From Acidobacteriaceae bacterium (GTDB taxonomy: Bacteria > Acidobacteriota > Terriglobia > Terriglobales > SbA1), in the NCBI GenBank assembly GCA_019237515.1, contig JAFAGX010000531.1, positions 1-6,668 on the forward strand: DNA of 6,668 nucleotides. The letters run 5' to 3'. This document shows positions 1 to 6,179 of the stretch, one piece after another. Every line of letters starts with the position of its first letter. The stretch's first letter is position 1. Position numbers and translations under genes: made by a program. The notes below the pieces were generated by a model. It worked only from the letters and a program-made list of their open reading frames with translations. It made no database searches and was not told the DNA's origin.

Positions 1-822
1 TTCGACTTTTTCCAAACAAACCCAACCATCGTTTCAAAGCCCAATGCGATTCCCGCCCCGCGTCCCATCCGAAATGGGTTCGAATTTCGAAATGTCTCCT
101 TCGCGTACCCCGGATCCGATGTTCCTGTCCTTCGTGACGTCAGCTTCCGGTTCTACCCCGAGGAGCGGATTGCCCTTGTCGGCGAGAACGGAGCTGGAAA
201 AACGACGTTGGCTAAACTCCTTGCCCGGCTCTATGACCCGCCCGAAGGCATCATCCTGCTCGACGGCGTCGATCTTCGGGATTACCAGGTGAACAGCCTC
301 CGCCATGAGATCGGGGTGATCTTCCAGGACTACATGCGATATGACATGTTAGCCGCTGAAAACATTGGGTTTGGCCGGATCGACGAACTCCAGGACAGAG
401 AGCGCGTCACACGTTCCGCTGAGAAGAGCCTTGCGGCCGGAGTCGTCGCCAAGCTGCCCAAAAACTATCAGCAGATGCTGGGGCGCCGGTTCGAAGGCGG
501 CGTCGATCTGTCAACGGGACAGTGGCAAAAAGTCGCGCTAGCCCGGGCTTATATGCGAGACGCCCAGATCCTCATTCTTGACGAACCCACCGCAAGTCTC
601 GATGCACGTGCTGAGTTCGAGGTTTACCAGCGGTTCGTCGACCTGACCGCTGACAAGATGGCGGTCCTCATTTCGCACCGTTTTTCAACGGTGCGAATGG
701 CGGATCGTATTATTGTTCTCGAACATGGAAAGATCGTCGAGCAGGGCTCGCATAGACAGCTCGTCCAACTGGGCGGCAAATACGCGGAGCTATTCGAGTT
801 ACAGGCCGCTGGTTATCGGTAG
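1..822 (+). CDS. ABC exporter, C-terminal nucleotide-binding domain (5' partial)
   Basis: This is the end of a type I ABC exporter, in which a membrane domain is fused to an ATPase domain that powers efflux across the inner membrane. The reading frame is open from base 1, so the membrane domain and start lie outside the window. All core ATPase motifs are visible: an A-loop tyrosine in FAYPG; Walker A GENGAGKTT (181-207); a Q-loop in VIFQDY; the signature LSTGQ (508-522); Walker B ILILDE with the catalytic glutamate (568-585); D-loop SLDA; and the switch histidine in SHRFSTV (676-678). The visible part is 273 residues, about one full nucleotide-binding domain plus the linker. The signature has T where LSGGQ has G; the ATP-hydrolysis residues are intact, so the domain should be active. 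The substrate cannot be told from this domain. The stop overlaps the start region of the GH20 gene, which suggests one transcript. Confidence 0.93.
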   Translation, partial: FDFFQTNPTIVSKPNAIPAPRPIRNGFEFRNVSFAYPGSDVPVLRDVSFRFYPEERIALVGENGAGKTTLAKLLARLYDPPEGIILLDGVDLRDYQVNSLRHEIGVIFQDYMRYDMLAAENIGFGRIDELQDRERVTRSAEKSLAAGVVAKLPKNYQQMLGRRFEGGVDLSTGQWQKVALARAYMRDAQILILDEPTASLDARAEFEVYQRFVDLTADKMAVLISHRFSTVRMADRIIVLEHGKIVEQGSHRQLVQLGGKYAELFELQAAGYR

Positions 823-3010
823 CCAGTTCGCTGTTTTGGGTTTGCTTTGTATTTCCGCCGTGCTGGCGGCGGACGCCCCCGGATCCAATACCCCGCCACT
901 GATGCCTTGGCCCGCCAACATCTCAGTTCAGCCGGGCAGCATCGCTATCACCAACGATTTCTCAGTGGGCGTCTCCGGCGCAGGAGCCAAGGATCCGCGG
1001 GTCGCAATCGCCGTCGACCGGATCTGGTCGCGGCTTGCGAAACAAACGGGTCAATTCATTCGGCCCCACCTCTTGCCGGCCAGCGAAGCCGCGACTTTGA
1101 CCGTTATCGTGGAAGAGCGCGACCACAAACCACCGCAGCGGCTTGGCGATGATGAAAGCTACTCCCTCGAAGCGGCCGATGGGCGTGTCCGCATCTCCGC
1201 CACTTATCCCCTTGGCGCCCTTCGTGGAATCGAAACATTCCTGCAAGCGGTCCAGCAGAACAAGTCTGAGGGCGGTCAGCCGAGCGCACCAGGTTTCTCT
1301 ATCGCAAATGTCAGAATTCAGGACCAACCGCGCTTCCCTTGGCGTGGTTTGTCGCTCGATGTCTCACGCCATTTCATCCCGGCGGATGAGGTAAAGCGGG
1401 AGATCGATGGTCTCGCAGCGGTCAAGCTCAACGTCCTTCACTGGCACTTATCAGACGACCAAGGCTTCCGTGTCGAAAGCAAGCGATACCCACGCTTGCA
1501 GCAATACGGCTCCAACGAGCAATACTACACGCAAGCTGAAATCCGCGATGTCGTTCAATACGCGCGTGACCGGGGCGTCCGCGTCGTGCCCGAATTCGAC
1601 ATGCCCGGCCACGCTACAAGTTGGATGCCTGCGTATCCCATGCTCGCGGCTCGCACATCAGGACAGTTCCAGATCGCACCGGGATTCGGCATCCTGGCCG
1701 ACATCATGGACCCGACGAAAGAGTCCACCTACAAATTCCTGGACAACTTCGTCGGCGAGATGGTCAAGCTGTTTCCTGACGAATACTTCCACATCGGCGG
1801 CGATGAGGTCGCGCCCAGGCAGTGGAATGAGAATCCGCGGATTCAGGCGTTCATGAAGAAGCACCACATCGTTGACGCCAAAGAGCTGCAGGTGTACTTC
1901 AACCAACGGCTTCTAAAGATTGTCACTAAGCATGGCAAGCGCATGGAAGGTTGGGACGAGATACTCCAACCGAATTTGCCTAAGACGATCTTGATTCAGT
2001 CCTGGCGCGGTCAGGAATCACTTTGGCAGGCTGCGCGCGAAGGCTACAAAGGCATACTTTCGGCCGGGTATTACCTCGACCTGATGCGTCCAGCTGAGTA
2101 TCATTACGCCATCGATCCTCTGGTGTTACCAGAGGAACGCAAGGCGCAGCTTCAGCGACAGAACAAACCAATTCCGGAATCGCTAACATCCGAAGAGGCG
2201 AAGAACGTACTTGGCGGCGAGGCCGCGATGTGGGAGGAACTCTGCGATGCCGAGAATTTGGATTCCAGGCTATGGCCGCGTTTAGCCGCCATCGCGGAAC
2301 GGTTCTGGTCGCCGCAATCGGTCACTGATGTGAACTCGATGTACGCGCGTCTGGTGCCGACGAATTACTGGCTCGAATGGCTGGGACTAACTCAACGCTC
2401 TGGCCTCGCATCAATGCGGCAGCGCCTGGCCGGGAGCATGGATCACGGTCCCCTGGACCGCTTCTCTTCCATTCTGGAGCCAGTCAAGGGTTATGGTAGA
2501 CACGCAGGAAAGTATCAGACCACGACACCACTCAACCGGCTCGTTGATTCGATTGCACCAGAAAGTCAAGCTGCACGCGAATTTCGTGATGCGGTCGATG
2601 CATATCTTGCCAAACCCGCCGAACAGCGCAACAGCGAGGAACTCCGCGAACATCTAACCCGCTGGGCGGAGGACGCTCGGACCGTCCGGCTAATGTTTGC
2701 GACCAATTCGGTGCTTACCGAAAATCTGCCCGCAGCAGACGCTGTGGAACGATTGTGTGACGCGGGTTTACAGGCCTTGCAGACGCTCGATACTGGCGTC
2801 TCTTCGACAAATGCGCGCGATGCCGCTTGGAAGGCGCAGACCTCGCAGGCAGTGAAGGATGCGAGCAGTCAGAAAGCAGACATGCTGATTCAGATTGCAC
2901 CGGGCGTGCAGAAGCTGGTCGATGCGGTGCAAGTTGGGCCTACTCCCACCTCGGGCGTGGGGCACTTAGTACAACCTCATCTACGACCCGCTGCTAGTGG
3001 CGGGTCGTAG
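725..3010 (+). CDS. Secreted GH20 beta-N-acetylhexosaminidase
   Basis: A glycoside hydrolase of family 20, which removes terminal N-acetylglucosamine or N-acetylgalactosamine from glycans such as chitin oligomers by substrate-assisted catalysis. Numbering from the ATG at 725 (761 residues): a hydrophobic segment FAVLGLLCISAVLA ends near residue 48 and is probably a signal peptide; a GH20b-like N-terminal domain follows (about 55-195); the TIM barrel starts at FPWRG (204-208). Barrel motifs are HWHLSDDQG (from 239), EFDMPGH (290-296), HIGGDEV with the catalytic pair D360-E361, GWDE (409-412), the W of QSW (427) and GGEAAMWEE (497-505). A helical region of about 200 residues follows, normal for long bacterial members. 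The start is unsure: ATG 725 lies in the ABC gene without a visible ribosome-binding site, TTG 713 is possible, and TTG 836 gives too short a signal peptide. The last dozen or so codons run through a hairpin. Family is certain; exact substrate is not. Confidence 0.93.
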   Translation: MERSSSRARIDSSSNWAANTRSYSSYRPLVIGSQFAVLGLLCISAVLAADAPGSNTPPLMPWPANISVQPGSIAITNDFSVGVSGAGAKDPRVAIAVDRIWSRLAKQTGQFIRPHLLPASEAATLTVIVEERDHKPPQRLGDDESYSLEAADGRVRISATYPLGALRGIETFLQAVQQNKSEGGQPSAPGFSIANVRIQDQPRFPWRGLSLDVSRHFIPADEVKREIDGLAAVKLNVLHWHLSDDQGFRVESKRYPRLQQYGSNEQYYTQAEIRDVVQYARDRGVRVVPEFDMPGHATSWMPAYPMLAARTSGQFQIAPGFGILADIMDPTKESTYKFLDNFVGEMVKLFPDEYFHIGGDEVAPRQWNENPRIQAFMKKHHIVDAKELQVYFNQRLLKIVTKHGKRMEGWDEILQPNLPKTILIQSWRGQESLWQAAREGYKGILSAGYYLDLMRPAEYHYAIDPLVLPEERKAQLQRQNKPIPESLTSEEAKNVLGGEAAMWEELCDAENLDSRLWPRLAAIAERFWSPQSVTDVNSMYARLVPTNYWLEWLGLTQRSGLASMRQRLAGSMDHGPLDRFSSILEPVKGYGRHAGKYQTTTPLNRLVDSIAPESQAAREFRDAVDAYLAKPAEQRNSEELREHLTRWAEDARTVRLMFATNSVLTENLPAADAVERLCDAGLQALQTLDTGVSSTNARDAAWKAQTSQAVKDASSQKADMLIQIAPGVQKLVDAVQVGPTPTSGVGHLVQPHLRPAASGGS

Positions 3011-3018
3011 GTGAGGTT
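2973..3018. terminator. 19-bp hairpin at the 3' end of the GH20 gene, probable terminator
   Basis: Arms 2973-2991 and 3000-3018 pair over 19 bp with one U-G wobble (2980/3011) and no bulge, around an 8-base loop. The GH20 stop codon (3008-3010) lies inside the right arm. Only three T follow on the plus strand (two of them in the stem), so it is not a textbook intrinsic terminator. A weak AT-only 5-bp stem follows at 3022-3034. The place, between convergent genes, fits a terminator or 3'-end stabiliser acting in either direction. Confidence 0.55.
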
Positions 3019-3154
3019 TAAAAACTTAGAGTTTGTCGAACCACAGATTTCGCGTCAACGTAAGGCAGTCATCGCTCGTTGAAACATTCGGCGCCCCACG
3101 TTGCTCGCTTGTACGGTTCGCGTGATCCAGTTGCCTCACATGTTGGTCGGCGAA
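3011..3154. other. Convergent intergenic gap
   Basis: Spacer of 144 bp between the stop of the GH20 gene and the stop of the acyltransferase gene on the opposite strand. Apart from the right arm of the hairpin and a weak AT-only dyad (3022-3034), no gene, RNA or second terminator is apparent. Confidence 0.6.
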
Positions 3155-4549
3155 TCAGGAGGGATTCAAGACCAAGTCATTGGAACGGTGTTGTCGCTCA
3201 GCAGAGTCTTCTGGCAGAGATGACGCACCCACCGAAACCGTTGTAGGTGCATCTACCCGCCGTTGACCGATGATCCAGCTCAGCTTCCGACTCTTCAAAA
3301 AGATGTTGATAGCCACGCTGCACAGGATATAAACCTCAAAGAACATTGCGAGCCACAAAGCGAGAGCGAGCGCCGGGTGCGCAAGGGACTCGGCGAGCGA
3401 TTCACGCATGAGGTGCTGCTGAACGAATCTCATCGCAAGCCCAACTGGTCCAAGACAGATGTAGTGCAGAAGATATAACCCGAAAGTGCTGGAGCGCACG
3501 TCGACAAAGTGCGGCCAAGTGGGCCGACGGAGCCGCATAAGCGCTATTACGACTGCAACGGAAAACAATTGATTGCTCAAACGGAGAGAATTATAGGGAT
3601 CGCCCGTGAAATGGAGCAGAAGATGTGTTTCGGCAAGGGCAAGGCTTCCGGTCAGAAAGATGATACCCACAAGCAAGCGCATTTGAATACGCTCAACAAA
3701 TGTAAACACTAGCTTTGAATTCCGCGCCCCCCAAACACCGAGCCATTGATAAAACGTAAACCCGAAGATCGCCGTTGTGTGCTCGCTCGCAATCCAATGC
3801 CCGTATATGTTCACACTGTAAAAAAGTGTGCAGGCTAGCAAAACTGCAGCGAGCCGCAGGTCATCCAGATATCGGCGAAACATTAGCAGAAAAGAGAGCG
3901 ACAACAGGAAGTTAGGAACAAACCAGAACGGCGAGAAAAAAATCAGCCGGTACGTGCTTATGCCAACCGATGCAATGGCTGGCCCAAAATGCATTGGGAA
4001 ATTACGGTGCACTATCGACTCCGCGACGGCCACCCCTACTGCGAGCGATGCCCACACAGCCCATGGCACCGCCACACTCTTGATGCGACGCAATAGGTAT
4101 TCACAGGGCGAACGCTGCTCTAAACGGCCGCCGAGTAGAAAGCCAGATATCAGGTAGAACCCGACCGTGCCGAATTTGGTGGCTTGCAGCAGCAGTGCCT
4201 GCAGCTCGAAACCGCTAGTCCCTTCGGGGACATACCACCGAAACAGTGTATGAACTGCGACAATGCCGACCATCGAGCAGAAGCGCACATTATCGACGAA
4301 CAACAGATTGTCCTTTGATCCGTTCGGATTCGCGGGACTAAAGTTGTCCGACAATTTGGCCACACATCCATCTAGCTCAGGAGCCGCACGATTATTCAAT
4401 TGACCAAAGAATGTAGTTCGTTCTATCTCGCGTGGGGAATAGTAGACGGTACTCAAATGCAAGCTAAGTAGTTTGATGTATCTCAATACTGCAGCTTCAT
4501 GTTTCGTTGCCGCTCGACGCTGGGCGCGATGTATTACAAGTGCATACAT
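3155..4549 (-). CDS. Acyltransferase-3 family membrane protein (OafA/YrhL-like)
   Basis: An integral inner-membrane acyltransferase of the acyltransferase-3 family, members of which O-acetylate or otherwise acylate surface polysaccharides, lipids or antibiotics. Family marks, in 464-residue numbering: VDNVRF...AVHT (85-101) with R89 and H100 in the conserved R-X10-H arrangement; GTVGFYLISGFLLGG (127-141); EYLLRRIKSVAVPW (150-163), like the usual RRxxRxxP segment; FWFVPNFLLSL (208-218); and STFGLYLLHYI (354-364). About ten hydrophobic stretches lie between residues 90 and 420, followed by a polar tail. The ATG at 4549 is the only ATG before the family domain but has no clear ribosome-binding site and gives about 75 more N-terminal residues than usual; a GTG at 4363 would place R at residue 27, nearer the norm. 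It stands alone, convergent with GH20, in DNA of lower GC than its neighbours. The acyl acceptor is unknown. Confidence 0.85.
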   Translation of the reverse strand: MYALVIHRAQRRAATKHEAAVLRYIKLLSLHLSTVYYSPREIERTTFFGQLNNRAAPELDGCVAKLSDNFSPANPNGSKDNLLFVDNVRFCSMVGIVAVHTLFRWYVPEGTSGFELQALLLQATKFGTVGFYLISGFLLGGRLEQRSPCEYLLRRIKSVAVPWAVWASLAVGVAVAESIVHRNFPMHFGPAIASVGISTYRLIFFSPFWFVPNFLLSLSFLLMFRRYLDDLRLAAVLLACTLFYSVNIYGHWIASEHTTAIFGFTFYQWLGVWGARNSKLVFTFVERIQMRLLVGIIFLTGSLALAETHLLLHFTGDPYNSLRLSNQLFSVAVVIALMRLRRPTWPHFVDVRSSTFGLYLLHYICLGPVGLAMRFVQQHLMRESLAESLAHPALALALWLAMFFEVYILCSVAINIFLKSRKLSWIIGQRRVDAPTTVSVGASSLPEDSAERQHRSNDLVLNPS

Positions 4550-4815
4550 TTCGCGTCAGCACTGAAGTTCTTTCAAAGTAGGGCTAGGTTGCCTAACTTG
4601 AACACGTGCAATCATTGCCAACGCTAACCATCAGTGGGATCGCCAGTGAGGTTGGGAACGGCGCCAAGTTGGTCGACATGCAGGAGCGGGATATAGAGCC
4701 GCAGTAGACCTCATGGCGTACGCGGCTGGAAAGGTTTCCAGAGCAGCTGGTTTCAAACAACACTGCTTGCATGCTGGCTCGTCCCCATGCATGCGCGCGT
4801 GCCATTCCGACCATA
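4550..4815. other. Intergenic region between the oxidase operon and the acyltransferase gene
   Basis: 266 bp with no convincing gene. A 73-codon minus-strand frame (4814-4593) begins one base after the stop of the preceding gene, but its product, rich in serine and cysteine without a recognisable pattern, looks like non-coding translation. One 7-bp dyad is present at 4726-4741. No strong terminator or clear promoter was found, although the region must hold the 3' end of the oxidase transcript and probably the promoter of the acyltransferase gene. Confidence 0.5.
4726..4741. repeat. Interrupted palindrome, 7 bp arms with 2-base spacer
   Basis: CTGGAAA and TTTCCAG flank GG. The arms match perfectly. 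It lies 75-90 bp downstream of the DUF2784 stop and about 180 bp upstream of the acyltransferase start. It could be an operator, a weak hairpin or chance; there is no T-run to make it a terminator. Confidence 0.3.
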
Positions 4816-5187
4816 CTACTTTGTCTGCGCGGTTCGGCTACGCCATTGTTGGTAGCGCCAAACGTAAACGCTGAGATTCAAAACGCAAACCACGACACCC
4901 GCACTCACCAGTACGGGTACCGGTATATCCGGGTAAACGAGGCGCTCTAGATAGTGCCCGATAAATGAGCCGCGATAACGCCCGTTTCCTGCATGCTCTT
5001 CAATCAACTGCTCGGTCACTGTCAGCGGGCAATCGACAGGCAGCAATTCGACGGCGATTCCCCACAACAACGAAAGAACATGAAAAACCGCGAGAAATGG
5101 ACGGTGTCGAGTTATGACTGCGCCGAAAACGACCCAAACAATCCAGAGGAGGTGGACAGCGAGCACCAGAATACCGAGATAATGCAT
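4816..5187 (-). CDS. DUF2784-type small membrane protein
   Basis: A 123-residue membrane protein matching, from recall, the pattern of the DUF2784 family, whose function is not known. Hydrophobic segments lie at about residues 3-25, 33-50 and 90-110. The marks I rely on are the early VHLLWIVWVVFG, the WGIAVELLPVDCPLT segment (42-56) followed by a conserved glutamate, GSFIGHYLERLVYP (73-86), and a basic tail WRYQQWRSR. The length is normal for the family. It follows the stop of oxidase subunit IV by 24 bp on the same strand with no clear ribosome-binding site, so it is probably cotranscribed and may depend on translation of the gene before it. Its position suggests, without proof, a link to oxidase assembly or the respiratory membrane; chance adjacency is equally possible. 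Confidence 0.8.
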   Translation of the reverse strand: MHYLGILVLAVHLLWIVWVVFGAVITRHRPFLAVFHVLSLLWGIAVELLPVDCPLTVTEQLIEEHAGNGRYRGSFIGHYLERLVYPDIPVPVLVSAGVVVCVLNLSVYVWRYQQWRSRTAQTK

Positions 5188-5211
5188 GCTGGAACGAGCG
5201 GTGTGAGCACG

Positions 5212-5511
5212 CTACTTCCCCGGAAACGCCAGCCATCCGCGACTCATGTAGTCGCCGAGCGTGAGCGTTTCCATGATCAGAAACCAGACAATTCCCCCCG
5301 TGATGACGATACGGACGATCTTGCTTTCGTAGAGCGCTTGCATGAAGAAGGCGGCAATCAGAGCCGCTTTGGCGGCCGCGATGGTGATGGCAACCACCAT
5401 ATTGAACGGTCCCAGATTGAGCATGCCGATAAGAGTTGTGCTTAACGCCAGCAACAAGAGCACACCGAACACAAGCGTGTATCTGCGGACGGAAACTTTT
5501 GGCCCAGTCAT
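5212..5511 (-). CDS. ctaF: Cytochrome c oxidase subunit IV (prokaryotic type)
   Basis: A small accessory subunit of the haem-copper oxidase, thought to help stability and assembly; it carries no redox centre. The product is 99 residues with three membrane helices: about 11-30, 36-60 and 66-85. The second contains AAAKAALIAAFFMQAL, which matches the family's K...FFM pattern, and the third ends in ETLTLGDYMSRGW. The start chosen is the ATG at 5511, which overlaps the stop of subunit III in an ATGA, a common sign of translational coupling; the frame stays open upstream to 5559 but that stretch is shadow of subunit III. There is no good ribosome-binding site, in line with coupling. The weakly conserved sequence makes the family call depend partly on context, but order and helices agree. 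Confidence 0.88.
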   Translation of the reverse strand: MTGPKVSVRRYTLVFGVLLLLALSTTLIGMLNLGPFNMVVAITIAAAKAALIAAFFMQALYESKIVRIVITGGIVWFLIMETLTLGDYMSRGWLAFPGK

Positions 5512-6179
5512 CTGAGGTGCAACCCGGGAATATAAAAAATTGCATAGAGAAACACCCACACGATATCGATGAAGTGCCAGTAAAGTCCGCCGAGATCGAT
5601 GGTCGTGTGGTACGCGGCGCTGAAACTACCAAGCGCCGTGCGATACAGCAGAACCAGGAGCATCCCGATACCAATGGTCATGTGTAAGGCGTGCAGCCCG
5701 GTCATGATGAAGTAGAACACGAAAAACATCTGCACTTTCGCGAAGTTCTCGTGCCCGTGGTATTCGAACCAAAAGCCAGGAATCTTATGATCCTGGTAGT
5801 GCAAGTAGTACTCGGTGAACTTGATACCCAGAAACATGGCTCCGATGACCATCGTGGCGATCAAGAAAGTAGCCAGAAGGCGCCTGTTTCCCGTCTCAGC
5901 GCTGTGAACCGCAAGCACCATTGTGAAACTGCTGCAGATCAGCACCGCCGTGTTCACAGCACCCAGGATGATTTCCATTTCCTTGCTGCCTTCATCGAAC
6001 GCTTGCGGATTGCTGAGGCGGTACACGGTGTATGCCATGAACAGTCCGCCGAAGAGCATAACTTCCGTAATGAGGAACACCCACATTCCGATGCTCGCCG
6101 TTTCACGCTGCTGGTTAGGAGTGGCGAACTGCTCGCGCAGTTGGAGAAGAGCCGACCCAGACGGAGTCGGTTCAGACAT
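5508..6179 (-). CDS. ctaE: Cytochrome c oxidase subunit III
   Basis: Core membrane subunit III of an aa3-type (or related) haem-copper oxidase; it has no metal site but stabilises the proton-pumping subunit I. The 223-residue product has five membrane helices, the short form that lacks the first two helices of the mitochondrial protein. Visible marks are [20 protein letters not shown] (29-48), [14 protein letters not shown] with the conserved glutamate, [16 protein letters not shown] with the conserved histidines, and the C-terminal signature [18 protein letters not shown]. The start is the ATG at 6179, preceded by a strong AGGAGG; a 12-codon longer frame from 6215 would run back over that site and is rejected. 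It overlaps the end of subunit I by 8 bp and the start of subunit IV by 4 bp. Confidence 0.96.
   Translation of the reverse strand: MSEPTPSGSALLQLREQFATPNQQRETASIGMWVFLITEVMLFGGLFMAYTVYRLSNPQAFDEGSKEMEIILGAVNTAVLICSSFTMVLAVHSAETGNRRLLATFLIATMVIGAMFLGIKFTEYYLHYQDHKIPGFWFEYHGHENFAKVQMFFVFYFIMTGLHALHMTIGIGMLLVLLYRTALGSFSAAYHTTIDLGGLYWHFIDIVWVFLYAIFYIPGLHLR

Noticed and set aside
848..850. Cysteine in the GH20 signal region as a lipoprotein site
   Set aside because: The residues before the cysteine (G-L-L) do not fit a lipobox; an AxA-like site a few residues later is a better cleavage site.
962..1327. 121-codon minus-strand frame inside the GH20 gene
   Set aside because: Antisense shadow of a gene whose sense frame has clear GH20 motifs.
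1407..1856. 149-codon plus-strand frame inside the GH20 gene
   Set aside because: Serine/threonine-rich out-of-frame product over the conserved catalytic region; no independent support.
2929..2969. Short alternative hairpins (TGGG/CCCA and CCCAC/GTGGG) that share bases, like an attenuator
   Set aside because: Stems of only 4-5 bp inside coding sequence in GC-rich DNA; expected by chance.
3056..3082. CAACG/CGTTG inverted repeat in the convergent gap
   Set aside because: Only 5 bp with a loop of about 16 bases and no T-run; not a credible terminator.
3828..4157. Plus-strand frames opposite the acyltransferase (also 3263-3478 and 3509-3712)
   Set aside because: Antisense to a gene with recognisable family motifs; no ribosome-binding site or family pattern.
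4364..4560. Promoter-like boxes upstream of the acyltransferase GTG
   Set aside because: Several TTG- and TAT-containing hexamers are present but none has acceptable spacing and match together.
5000..5674. 224-codon minus-strand frame across subunits III, IV and DUF2784
   Set aside because: It is an alternate frame of three well-recognised genes on the same strand; its cysteine- and arginine-rich product has no family pattern.
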